Assembly (NCBI GenBank): GCA_001723765.1
Contig: MAYW01000032.1
Location: forward strand, 1-35,931
Direction: 5' to 3'
DNA from: Candidatus Scalindua rubra
GTDB taxonomy: Bacteria > Planctomycetota > Brocadiia > Brocadiales > Scalinduaceae
Length of the DNA stretch: 35,931 bases
The translations under genes were made by a program, and so were the position numbers. Under the pieces are notes generated by a model, which worked only from the letters and a program-made list of their open reading frames with translations, did not search any database and was not told the origin of the DNA. Positions 6,325-14,780 of the stretch are shown piece by piece. Numbering within the stretch: position 1 is the first letter of the stretch; each line of letters starts with the position of its first letter.

Positions 6325-7446
6325 ATGCGAAAAGTTTATCTAGATCACATGTCCACTACGCCTACAGATCCACGAGTAGTAAAAGAAATGCTGCCTTTTT
6401 TCACAGAAAATTTCGGCAATCCATCTTCTCACCTTCATGAATATGGACTAAAAGCTAAAAAAGCAGTTGATGAATCAAGGGCAAAGGTTGCTGATTTAAT
6501 TAATGTCAAACCTGATGAGATAATCTTTACCTTTACCGGAAGTGAAGCAAATAATTTAGCCTTAAGGGGTTTAGCCCTTGCAAATAAGAATAAAGGAAAA
6601 CACATAATTATTTCCGAAATAGAACATTTTTCGATATTATACACGGCACGAGAATTAGAAAAAGAAGGTTTTAGAGTATCATATCTAAAAGTAAACAAAG
6701 ACGGTTTGGTAGATACAGATGATGTCGCTAAGACCATAACCAAGGATACAATTCTTATTTCAATTATGCACGCAAATAACGAAATTGGCATAATAGAGCC
6801 TATAAAGGAAATTGGAAAGATTACGAAAGAAAAAGATGTTATATTCCATACAGATGCCATTGCGACAGCAGGAATCATTCCTGTAGATGTTTCAGAACTG
6901 GGAGTAGACTCCCTGAGTACGACTTCGCAATCATTCTACGGCCCAAAAGGCATTGCTGCTTTGTATTTAAGAGAAGGTATTGATATTGTTTCTATCATGA
7001 AAGGAGGCGCTCAGGAAGGCGGCCGTAGGCCTGGTACAGATAATATACCCGGAATTGTCGGAATGGGTAAGGCCGCTGAGCTTGCAAAAATTGAGATGAA
7101 ATCAAGAATAGAACGTCTTATCCCACTTCGTGACAAACTCATAAAGGAACTACCAAACAGGATAAAATACCTACACTTTACTGGACATTTAACAAAAAGA
7201 CTTCCAGGACACGTAAGCTTCTGGATATCTTTTGCGGAGGGTGAATCGCTTGTTTTATTTTTAAATTATAATGGCATAGCAATAGCAAGTGGTTCAGCAT
7301 GTAGTTCGCCAGACCTTCAAGCTTCTCATGTACTTACGGCCATAGGTGTGCCGCCAGACGTCTGTCACGGCTCAATTACCGTAAGTCTTGGAAAGGATAA
7401 TACGGAAGAAGATGTTGATTATTTTTGGACACACTACCAAAGGTAA
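6325..7446 (+). CDS. Cysteine desulfurase (NifS/IscS) homologue lacking the PLP lysine
   Basis: 373 residues, full length for a class-V aminotransferase of the NifS/IscS family. Conserved features are YLDHMSTTP (5-13), GNPSS (31-35), EH (100-101, the PLP-stacking His), NNEIG (151-155), D177 in HTDA and the mobile sulfur-accepting loop SGSACSS with C326. The PLP-lysine motif, normally S-x-H-K-x-x-GPKG, reads SQSFYGPKG here (201-209). The His becomes Q202 and the Schiff-base Lys becomes S203, encoded TCA at 6931-6933. The Gln that contacts PLP two residues after the conserved D-A pair is A180. Classical desulfurase chemistry is therefore unlikely, yet the persulfide cysteine is kept. It may be a sulfur carrier or scaffold, or use PLP without an internal aldimine. 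No Shine-Dalgarno sequence is visible. Confidence 0.85.
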   Translation: MRKVYLDHMSTTPTDPRVVKEMLPFFTENFGNPSSHLHEYGLKAKKAVDESRAKVADLINVKPDEIIFTFTGSEANNLALRGLALANKNKGKHIIISEIEHFSILYTARELEKEGFRVSYLKVNKDGLVDTDDVAKTITKDTILISIMHANNEIGIIEPIKEIGKITKEKDVIFHTDAIATAGIIPVDVSELGVDSLSTTSQSFYGPKGIAALYLREGIDIVSIMKGGAQEGGRRPGTDNIPGIVGMGKAAELAKIEMKSRIERLIPLRDKLIKELPNRIKYLHFTGHLTKRLPGHVSFWISFAEGESLVLFLNYNGIAIASGSACSSPDLQASHVLTAIGVPPDVCHGSITVSLGKDNTEEDVDYFWTHYQR

Positions 7447-7453
7447 CGGAGAG

Positions 7454-7540
7454 ATGCTGGCAAATGTCACCTTTGTACGAAGACGAATTAAAAAAACAGA
7501 AGACATAAAAGTCATCTCCATTCCTTTAACACGAAAATAA
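7454..7540 (+). CDS. Possible 28-residue ORF
   Basis: ATG at 7454, just after GGAGAG and 7 nt past the desulfurase-like gene, opens 28 codons ending in TAA. The peptide is basic (VRRRIKK) and unrecognised. It may be a truncated gene start or chance. Confidence 0.2.
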   Translation: MLANVTFVRRRIKKTEDIKVISIPLTRK

Positions 7541-7542
7541 GC

Positions 7543-7602
7543 TCTGGATTCCTTCCGAAAGGAAGGTACAATAATTAGCCCCGCTTTCGCAGGGAATCCA
7601 GA
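7543..7602. repeat. Three-stem palindromic element
   Basis: TCTGGATTCC (7543-7552) pairs with GGAATCCAGA (7593-7602). Inside are CCTTCC-GAAA-GGAAGG and a GC-TTTC-GC hairpin, giving a three-way junction. On the plus strand AAAGTTTTTAATTTT follows, so it may end upstream transcripts. CTGGATTCC-type words are common in dispersed intergenic repeats. The rest of the 313-nt gap before 7760 shows nothing I can name. Confidence 0.65.
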
Positions 7603-7759
7603 AAGTTTTTAATTTTCATCGTGGTGCCACTAAAAAAGGCGAGAAATTTACGATAATATTAAAAAAACCACCAAATTTCATTCCAAATCTAAGACATATA
7701 GTAAATAGATAGTCAAATCCGTTTCTCATTTTACCAGTTATTTCGCACAAAATTAAAAG

Positions 7760-8497
7760 ATGAAAAATGACTTAAACCCGAAAATGGAAAAAACTCCCAA
7801 AGTTGAATTTAAAGAAGAACACATACCCTGGGCTAAAAGTATCAGAGAGGTAATCTTCGGAATGAATGACGGTTTGGTTTCAACTTTGAGTTTCTTAGCA
7901 GGTGTGAGTGGTGCGGTTATGGAGAGTAGAATAATACTTATAGCAGCCTTTGCCGAGATGTTTGCAGGCGCTGCTTCGATGTTCTCTGGAGAATATCTTT
8001 CTGTAAAATCACAGAGAGAATATTTTGAATCTGAGATTGAGAGAGAGAAAAAAGAAGTTGAGACAGTTCCCGAACTTGAGAGAGAAGAACTAAGAGACAT
8101 CTACAGAAAAAAAGGATTCAATAAAGAAGAAGTTGAAATGATTGTAAGAAGATTGACATCAAATAAAAAACTCTGGGTCAAAAGCATGATGGAGGACGAA
8201 CTAAAATTATTTCCAGAAAAATTTGATAAACCACTAAAGAATGCCACATTAATTGGTATATCATTCCTTGTTGGCTCGATAGTGCCAGTGATTCCATTTA
8301 TTTTCTTTACAGCATGGCATGCACTTATGTATTCAGTCGCTGCTTCTGTTGTAGTGCTTTTCGTATTCGGAATTGCCAAGGCACGAATTACTAATAAAAA
8401 CGGTCTTAAGAGTGGTCTTGAATTAACTCTGTTTGCCATGGCTGCTTCAGTAATATGCTATTTTATAGGAAAATTATTCTCTTACTTTTTAATGTGA
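7760..8497 (+). CDS. VIT/CCC1-family iron or manganese transporter
   Basis: A membrane transporter of 245 residues of the VIT1/CCC1 (DUF125) family, which exports divalent Fe or Mn from the cytoplasm in exchange for protons. The N-terminal helix signature is REVIFGMNDGLVSTL. It is followed by GAASMFSGEYLS and a charged cytoplasmic helix pair (about residues 85-150) rich in Glu, where the family binds metal. Three hydrophobic helices close the protein. In a membrane-pumping context next to an H+-PPase, a proton gradient to drive it is available. The metal cannot be decided from sequence. Start ATG at 7760 without a clear ribosome site; an ATG eight codons later is an alternative. Confidence 0.88.
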   Translation: MKNDLNPKMEKTPKVEFKEEHIPWAKSIREVIFGMNDGLVSTLSFLAGVSGAVMESRIILIAAFAEMFAGAASMFSGEYLSVKSQREYFESEIEREKKEVETVPELEREELRDIYRKKGFNKEEVEMIVRRLTSNKKLWVKSMMEDELKLFPEKFDKPLKNATLIGISFLVGSIVPVIPFIFFTAWHALMYSVAASVVVLFVFGIAKARITNKNGLKSGLELTLFAMAASVICYFIGKLFSYFLM

Positions 8498-8581
8498 TTT
8501 TCCTTATAATCCTGCTTCATTTAAATTCTAAATCTATAAGTGTAAGATGTACAACTTAAAACATTAATTTCTATTTAAAAA

Positions 8582-10630
8582 ATGAATCCAATACTAATTC
8601 CTCTTATTGGCGGATCTGTTGGAGTGCCCATTATTGCCTGCCTCTTTTGGTGGATTAAAAGGGAAAGTGCCGGAACAACCCGTATGAAGGAAATAGCAAG
8701 CTATATTAAAGAGGGTGCACATGCCTATTTGAAGAGGGAAGTTGTGACAATTTCTTATGTCATAATTCCTTTTGCAATAGGCCTTTTCTTTATTCTAGGT
8801 TGGGAAATAGCATTTGGATTTTTCCTGGGAGCTCTTTTTTCAATAATAGCAATAATAACAGGTATGAGTGGTGCAGTGATAGCAAATGTCAGAACGACAA
8901 ACGCTGCGCTTACCTCCCCTGGAAGAGCTCTGATTTTGGCCTTTCGAGGAGGCTCAATCATGGGATTTTCGGTTGTAAGTCTCATCCTGTTAGGCATATG
9001 CTCACTATATATTCTATTTGGAGTGGGACCGTCCAACCCGGAGGCTGTGCATACGCTTGTCGGATTTGGACTGGGGGCAAGCCTCTCAGCCATGTTTGCC
9101 CAGATTGGAGGAGGAATCTATACCAAAGCAGCCGACATCGGAGCCGATTTAGTCGGAAAAACTGAAGTAGGTATGGTAGAAGATGACCCCAGAAATCCAG
9201 CCGTAATAGCCGATCTGGTAGGAGATAATGTTGGTGACTGTGCAGGGAGAGGGTCTGACCTTTTCGAATCCAGTGCCGACAATCTCGTATGTATAATGAT
9301 TATTGGCCTGACCTTTTTGGATAACTATGGATGGAACGCCGTAATGTTTCCCCTTTATATAAGAGGAATAGGAAAGATTGCCACTATTATTGGGGTCTTC
9401 TCGGTAAGAAAATGGGGAAAGAGGGGTCCGTTAACCTCGCTCAATATTGGCCTTCTTTCAGCGTTGTTCTCAAATCTGATACTGTTTTACGTGCTTTCGT
9501 TATGGCTTATGAAAGATATACGCATCTTCTATTGCCTTTCAGTGGGAATATTGTCTCTCTTTGTAGGGACTTTAATCGTGCAATACTACACAGGTATTGA
9601 CAGATCCCCCGTAAAGAAGATAGCTAAGGGGTCTCAAACAGGGACGCCAATTGGCATCCTTACTGGATTTTCCTTTGGATTGGAAAGCGCCATGTTCTCG
9701 ATGTTGCTTATAGGGGGTGTGATAATTCTGGGTTATCAGATCATGGACGGTGGGTTATTAGGCATCTTCGGTTTAGCAATGGCCACACTTGGTATGACAG
9801 AGATGAAGGGCATGATGCAGTCAATAGATACCTATGGACCCATCAGCGATAATGCGGCTGGAATAGCAGAAATGTCAGGGTTATCGAAGGAAGCCAGAAA
9901 ATCACTGGACACACTGGATGCTGCCGGTAACGTAACAAAAGCGATCACAAAGGGCTATGGATTGACCAAAAGTGTTCTATCCAGCATTGTCATTCTCTTC
10001 GCCTATATCTTTGTACTTATTAAATATCTAGGAATTACTATGAATGACATTTCTGACATTGCTTTGTATCTAAATTTAGCCAATCCACATATAATTGTAA
10101 GCCTCCTAATAGGGGCAAGTATACCATTTCTATTCTCTGCGTTGCTACTCAGGGCTACAAGCAGAGCTGCTTCCAAGATGGTTGACGAGGTTAGAAGACA
10201 GTTCAAAGAGATATCAGGCCTGCTCAGGGGAGATGAAAAACCCGACTATTCACGTTGTATAGATATTAGTACTAAAAACTCGCTGAAGGAAATGATTTTT
10301 CCAATTCTGGTAGGTCTAGTAGCTCCTGTAATTATAGGATTTACACTCGGAGTTTGGCCGCTGGCAGCTTTTCAGATTGGATTAACCATAATGGGCGCAC
10401 TGCTTGCCGTATTTATGTTCAATTCCGGAGGTGCATGGGACAACTCAAAGAAATATATTGAGGATGGACATTATGGCGGTAAAGGTAGTACTGCACACAA
10501 AGCCGCAGTGGTAACTGACACAGTTGGGGATCCAATGAAGGATACCGTCGGCCCTTCATTACACATACTCATTAAACTGTCGAATATATTTTCAATTACT
10601 CTTCTTCCCGTTTTTCTGCTTGTAAATTAA
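8582..10630 (+). CDS. hppA: Membrane-bound proton-pumping pyrophosphatase, K+-independent type
   Basis: Couples pyrophosphate hydrolysis to ion pumping across a membrane. 682 residues with about 16 membrane segments, the normal family size. Substrate-binding blocks are visible: GADLVGK, EDDPRNP (200-206), DNVGDCAG (215-222) and near the C-terminus DPMKDTVGP. The K+-dependence site reads GNVTKAITKG with K453 and T456. A lysine at this place is the known mark of K+-independent H+-PPases, where it replaces the potassium ion. The stretch after DCAG reads RGSDLFESSADN instead of the commoner MAADLFETY. In anammox planctomycetes such pumps have been linked to the internal anammoxosome membrane; that link is inference here. 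Confidence 0.96.
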   Translation: MNPILIPLIGGSVGVPIIACLFWWIKRESAGTTRMKEIASYIKEGAHAYLKREVVTISYVIIPFAIGLFFILGWEIAFGFFLGALFSIIAIITGMSGAVIANVRTTNAALTSPGRALILAFRGGSIMGFSVVSLILLGICSLYILFGVGPSNPEAVHTLVGFGLGASLSAMFAQIGGGIYTKAADIGADLVGKTEVGMVEDDPRNPAVIADLVGDNVGDCAGRGSDLFESSADNLVCIMIIGLTFLDNYGWNAVMFPLYIRGIGKIATIIGVFSVRKWGKRGPLTSLNIGLLSALFSNLILFYVLSLWLMKDIRIFYCLSVGILSLFVGTLIVQYYTGIDRSPVKKIAKGSQTGTPIGILTGFSFGLESAMFSMLLIGGVIILGYQIMDGGLLGIFGLAMATLGMTEMKGMMQSIDTYGPISDNAAGIAEMSGLSKEARKSLDTLDAAGNVTKAITKGYGLTKSVLSSIVILFAYIFVLIKYLGITMNDISDIALYLNLANPHIIVSLLIGASIPFLFSALLLRATSRAASKMVDEVRRQFKEISGLLRGDEKPDYSRCIDISTKNSLKEMIFPILVGLVAPVIIGFTLGVWPLAAFQIGLTIMGALLAVFMFNSGGAWDNSKKYIEDGHYGGKGSTAHKAAVVTDTVGDPMKDTVGPSLHILIKLSNIFSITLLPVFLLVN

Positions 10631-10685
10631 ATAAAGAACGTGAAACTTGAAGATTCCAATTCAATAATCTCCAAAATTATTTTTT

Positions 10686-11555
10686 TCAGATTTTTTTACT
10701 CTTCTCCCAGAGGCTGCAGAATTGTGCATTTTCATCATAAGTACAATATCTTTTTACCGTCCATTTCAAGGTTAAAGGCGCTATTATGGTGGTGATGAAT
10801 GCCATACAAATCAGGGCCGAAAATTGATCCTGAGTGAGAAGCGGTTCGGTCATTGTCTTCTCTGACAACAATAATCTATTGCTCAACTTAATAACTACGG
10901 CAGCAACCACCATTTCAACCGCACCACGACCGTTCATACCACACCCAATGATAGCAGAACCCCAAAATTTATGCCCATAGAGAAAGACTACTACCTTAAA
11001 GACAACAAATGAAACCTGTATTGCCTGAATCTTACGACTCTCGGCTAGACCTAACAGTATTGACAGAGTGACTAATGCAAGGATGTCATCAACAATGGCA
11101 GCACCAATAATGATATGTCCAATCTTTGTATTATGAATCTGCATGTCATGCAATATCCGGGCCTGGACAGCAATGGCCGTAATAGAAAGTCCCATACCGA
11201 CAAAGAGGGATTGAAACGCAGTCCCCCCAAATATCCTACAGGTAAAGTATCCGAGTACAAATGGAAGGACAAATCCTCCAAGGGCAACAGCAATGGACGG
11301 TCATATATGCTCTACAGCCTCCTTTGGGTCCATCTCCAATCCGGCATGAAACATGAGGAAGAAAATACCAAACTCTGCCATTAGTTCAATGGGCTCAGAT
11401 GCATTAACAATGCCTAATAAAGGGGGCCCCATGATGAGGCCTGCCAATAACTCTCCTAATACGACAGGCAAGCCAAATCTGGCAAAAACCCTTCCCATGA
11501 ACCAGGCCACGGTCAGGATAAGGATAAGGGTTACAATAAGATGTCCAGTAATCAT
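10686..11555 (-). pseudogene. Cation/proton antiporter (CPA2/Kef family), decayed
   Basis: The first 84 codons from ATG 11555 encode a typical CPA2 antiporter start (FGLPVVLGELLAGLIMGPP, FHAGLEMD). An in-frame TGA at 11301-11303 interrupts the frame right after AVEHI. The same frame then goes on with antiporter sequence: VALGGFVLPFVLGYF, MGLSITAIAVQARIL and AAIVDDILALV. A CGA-to-TGA change would explain the stop. Further on, FKVVVFLYG runs directly into GCGMNGRGAVEMV, skipping about 130-150 residues of the core found in family members. The whole locus has 290 codons, against roughly 400 or more normally. The stop and the deletion together mark real decay. It is convergent with hppA. Confidence 0.85.
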
Positions 11556-11856
11556 AATTTTCTTTTACCACAGACTTCGGCGTGATCTCGGTCGAACGAT
11601 TCACACAAACATACACAGAATAAAAGCATACTACAGCAGGATGTTTATAATACTCCCAATGAAATCCCTTTTTCCATAAAATAAGACATCAACTTAAACA
11701 TCAGGATACACAGGGATGTTTCTGGTTTGCCCGATGGATTGTTTGGCGGGCCTGTCCGACGAGCTGTGTGGCTTGTGAGTGTGGCTTGGAAGGGTGATAC
11801 TCTGGATAATTAATCGCTATACACTACAATATTAAGTTTATCCGTGAATTTCAAAG
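11556..11856. other. Gene-free stretch with repeat fragments
   Basis: No gene seen. It contains CCACAGAC and ACACAAACATACACAG words related to the CACAAAGACAC repeats near 14781 and 15236, and a GC-richer patch (about 11728-11790, with TTTGGCGGGCCTGTCCGACG) resembling the mosaic repeat at 494-655 and 5157-5240. Confidence 0.5.
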
Positions 11857-12258
11857 CTATGCCCAGGCTGTTATCGCGACCCGGGTTTCAATTATGCAAT
11901 TCCTGATAACTAATCCATTTCCCGTAAGCTTAAGCTTTCTTTCTTTAGAATAAGGCGTGGTAGTAACTGTATTTATTTGAAGTGGGATTATTGACCCTGG
12001 AGAAAAAGCTTCCATGTCGTTTATTGCTACTTCGAAATAAACGCCGCTCGCACTAACGTTTATTGTCTTACCATTTTGATCGGACAACAATATTTCGAAT
12101 GAAAGATTTTGTCTTTCACTTTCCCTTCTTGGATTACACCTTCTGTCACCATGCCTTATGTTCTGATCAGGCAACGGTGTTTCTAATGCAGGATCTGTTC
12201 TTCGATCATGCCTTCTCTGATTACGTCTTCTGTCAGAATATTTTTCTTTGTTCTGCAT
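11857..12258 (-). CDS. PilZ-domain protein (predicted c-di-GMP receptor)
   Basis: 133 residues. The N-terminal third is very rich in Arg and Asp (SDRRRNQRRHDRR). A PilZ domain then starts with the R-x-x-x-R nucleotide motif at R45-E46-S47-E48-R49 and carries the second motif N67-x-S69-x-x-G72 in NVSASGVYFE. Both c-di-GMP contact motifs are therefore present, so binding is plausible. Single-domain PilZ proteins act as adaptors for motility, secretion or polysaccharide synthesis; no partner is visible next to it. The short words LPDQN (29-33) and LSDQN (58-62) recur. It is divergent from the TPR remnant and isolated between decayed loci. Confidence 0.85.
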   Translation of the reverse strand: MQNKEKYSDRRRNQRRHDRRTDPALETPLPDQNIRHGDRRCNPRRESERQNLSFEILLSDQNGKTINVSASGVYFEVAINDMEAFSPGSIIPLQINTVTTTPYSKERKLKLTGNGLVIRNCIIETRVAITAWA

Positions 12259-12315
12259 TTTGTCTTCCTCTTAAATCATTGTAACACATTATTCATGTTA
12301 GACAATAAAAATTAG

Positions 12316-12504
12316 AATTCCCACAAAACTGTAGAAGATAGGTTTGAAACTGGTGTGAAGTATATGGGACAAAGTGAGCTTATAAAAGCAATCGGTGAAT
12401 TTGAGAAATTGGTTGAGCTTAATCCATATTTCCTTGAGGCTTATGGATTTGCCTATATCGTGGATACTAAAGGAATGTTAGGATTTTTGGACACAAAAAG
12501 ATAG
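12316..12504 (+). pseudogene. TPR protein remnant
   Basis: An open frame from 12316 to the TAG at 12502-12504 with an ATG at 12364 (46 codons). It reads like one or two tetratricopeptide repeats: AIGEFEKLVELNPYFLEAYG followed by AYIVDTKG. It lacks a start context and further repeats, so it is more likely a leftover of a longer TPR gene than a functional gene. The rest of 12505-12715 holds only the dispersed hairpin at 12689. Confidence 0.5.
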
Positions 12505-12688
12505 TAGTGTATTCAAGTGAGTTCTTTTATTTATTGGGAATGTGTTCCTAATAATTAATAATATCAAAAAATAAATCACTAACCAATGTGCGACCACTTT
12601 TTTGTCCCTACAGGTTTTGGAGTACCTATACCTTTTTTCTATTTCTTTTAGAAAATGTTTCGTTTTTAAATTTTGCGTAGCAAATGAA

Positions 12689-12719
12689 ATAAATTAGCGA
12701 CTGAAGGGAGCTAATTTAT
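12689..12719 (+). repeat. Dispersed covarying hairpin, copy 2 (pheT stop codon)
   Basis: ATAAATTAGC (12689-12698), loop GACTGAAGGGA (12699-12709), GCTAATTTAT (12710-12719). Compared with copy 1 at 4415-4445 the closing pair is C-G instead of T-A, so pairing is conserved, and the loop differs by one base. Similarity extends a little upstream (TTGCGTA-GCAA here, TTGCCGTAATGCAA there). The right arm covers the pheT stop codon on the opposite strand. Confidence 0.7.
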
Positions 12720-14731
12720 GTGCGGAGTTTTACTCCAAGGGTATTATTAAGATTTTCAAGAATTTTTTCCTGTAACCTATCTACCTCTTCACTCTTTAGG
12801 GTTCTATCGTCGGCTCTGAATATCAACCTGAAGGCAACGCTTTTCTTACCCTGCTCAACTTGCTTACCCCTGTATACATCAAAAAATTCTATACCATCGA
12901 CGTAATCTATCTTTAGTGACTCAATAGATCCTTTTATGTCGGCCCATGTGATCTTCTCATCACTTACAACTGCTATGTCTCTTATCATCGTGGGAAATGA
13001 TGGGATCTTCTGGTATGAACTTTCAAGGTTCGCATTATGAACAAGTACGTCAAAATCAAGTTCTGCTATAGACGGTGTAATTCTGAAATCATAATTATTA
13101 ACTATATCTTTACTCAATTCACCAATGTATCCTAAAACCTTACCCCCTAACTTAAGCTCTGCAGACTTTTCATGACTGAACAAATTAAAACCGTAAGGTG
13201 CGCTTTCAAGCTTGTGCGCAATATTAAGGCGCTTGTGTATTGCCTCTATGACACCTTTTAAGGACAAAAATCCTTCCTCTCCAAGTATGCACAAACATTC
13301 CTTTTCCTCCGGCATCTTGTCGTTTTTTTGAGGCAAATACACCTTGGATAATTCATAAATCGGTGTCTTGTCTATACCATAGTTCTGATTATGTTTTTTT
13401 ACCTTCAGAAGATTATGTATCAGTGTCTTCCTCAGAAGGTCTTCGTCCTGCCGTATCGGATTCATAATCTGTATGCTGCTGTTTTCAGACCAAATACTAT
13501 CATGCTGATTTTGTGAATCATCGACAATGCTGTCAGTAATAACTTCTTTAAAGCCCAGTCCCGATATAATGTTTCTTACCCTTTCTACAATTACGTCAAA
13601 CTTGTTCTCTTGAATCAGTTTCACTCCAATGTTACTCTTTGTAGGTATATTGTCGTATCCATGAATCCTGGCTACTTCCTCTATCAAATCTATCTCACGA
13701 TAAACGTCTCCCCTGAAGCTGGGAACATTTACCTTGAGACTGGTCTTTTTTTCAGAAATTATCTTGAACTGCAAACGCTCCACAATATCTTTCACTATAT
13801 CCTTTTCGATATGAATCCCTAATAAATTATTTAACCTGGGTATCCTTAATACGACATTTGTTTTTTCTTTCTTAAAGTAATTCCTATCAATTACTCCTTT
13901 TGCAACTTGTCCACCAGCTATCTCCTGAATCATCTTTGCTGCTCTCCTCGAAGCCCAGTCAACGCATTTGGGGTCCACACGACGCTCAAAACGATAAGAA
14001 GAATCTGTCCGTATTCCCAATTTTCTGGAAGTCCTTCTGACATTTCTCGGTTCAAAGAAGGCGCTCTCTAAAAGGATATTTTTTGTAGTATCAGAAACCT
14101 CTGTATCTTTTCCTCCCATTACGCCTGCAACGGCAACTGGTTTCTTAGAGTCTGCAATCACCAGCATATCAGGCGTAAGCGTACACTTACTGCCGTCGAT
14201 TGCATCCATGGTTTCCATATTTCTAGCCTGCCTGACAATAATCTTTTTCCTATTTAGCTTATCAAAATCAAAGGCATGTAACGGTTGACCGCTCTCCATT
14301 AAGACATAATTCGTGATATCCACTATGTTGTTTACGGGACGTAATCCGATGCTGTTAATTCTTTTCTGAAGCCATTCGGGTGATGGCCCTATATTCACAT
14401 CTTTTATAACACGTGCCGTATACCTCGGGCATAATTCCTTATCTTTTACAGTAACACTGGTTATATCTTTTATGCTCTCGCTTGTTGTCGTATAATCCAC
14501 ATCCGGAATAATGAGTTTACTGCCGGCAATGGCAGCAACCTCTCTTGCAATCCCTATATAACCCAGACAATCCGGCCTGTTTGAGGTAACCTCAATATCC
14601 AGACAGAAGTCGTCATCGATGGGAGTTGTTGTATCAACTACCAGTCCAACATTTGTTAATCTCTCAGATAATATCTCTACGGAGAGGTCGTGTTTGCAAT
14701 AGTCCTTAAGCCAGTTATAACTTACTTTCAT
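12716..14731 (-). CDS. pheT: Phenylalanyl-tRNA synthetase beta subunit, lacking the OB domain
   Basis: Structural and tRNA-binding half of the alpha2-beta2 enzyme that charges tRNA-Phe. 671 residues, against about 785-800 in most bacteria. The difference is near the N-terminus: LTNVGLVVDTTTP (25-37) leads almost directly into DIEVTSNRPDCLGY, so the EMAP/OB-fold tRNA-binding domain (domain B2, about 110 residues) is missing. The B3/B4 editing region (GQPLHAFDFDKL, VMGG), the B5 DNA-binding-like part and the C-terminal anticodon-binding FDX-ACB domain (from about PSFPTMIRDIAV) are all present. It is the last gene of the thrS-infC-rpmI-rplT-pheS-pheT cluster, separated from pheS by a broken GxxExxY gene. 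The missing domain is unlikely to be an error, since the frame is clean. Confidence 0.95.
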   Translation of the reverse strand: MKVSYNWLKDYCKHDLSVEILSERLTNVGLVVDTTTPIDDDFCLDIEVTSNRPDCLGYIGIAREVAAIAGSKLIIPDVDYTTTSESIKDITSVTVKDKELCPRYTARVIKDVNIGPSPEWLQKRINSIGLRPVNNIVDITNYVLMESGQPLHAFDFDKLNRKKIIVRQARNMETMDAIDGSKCTLTPDMLVIADSKKPVAVAGVMGGKDTEVSDTTKNILLESAFFEPRNVRRTSRKLGIRTDSSYRFERRVDPKCVDWASRRAAKMIQEIAGGQVAKGVIDRNYFKKEKTNVVLRIPRLNNLLGIHIEKDIVKDIVERLQFKIISEKKTSLKVNVPSFRGDVYREIDLIEEVARIHGYDNIPTKSNIGVKLIQENKFDVIVERVRNIISGLGFKEVITDSIVDDSQNQHDSIWSENSSIQIMNPIRQDEDLLRKTLIHNLLKVKKHNQNYGIDKTPIYELSKVYLPQKNDKMPEEKECLCILGEEGFLSLKGVIEAIHKRLNIAHKLESAPYGFNLFSHEKSAELKLGGKVLGYIGELSKDIVNNYDFRITPSIAELDFDVLVHNANLESSYQKIPSFPTMIRDIAVVSDEKITWADIKGSIESLKIDYVDGIEFFDVYRGKQVEQGKKSVAFRLIFRADDRTLKSEEVDRLQEKILENLNNTLGVKLRT

Positions 14732-14780
14732 CTGAAAATACCTTTGCCACAGAAATCACAAAAGTTAAATTACTAATCCT

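Noticed and set aside
4165..8100. Possible selenocysteine or TGA recoding in this genome because of the in-frame TGA in the antiporter
   Set aside because: TGA is a normal stop for trxA and others here, and the antiporter also has a large internal deletion, so decay is the simpler reading.
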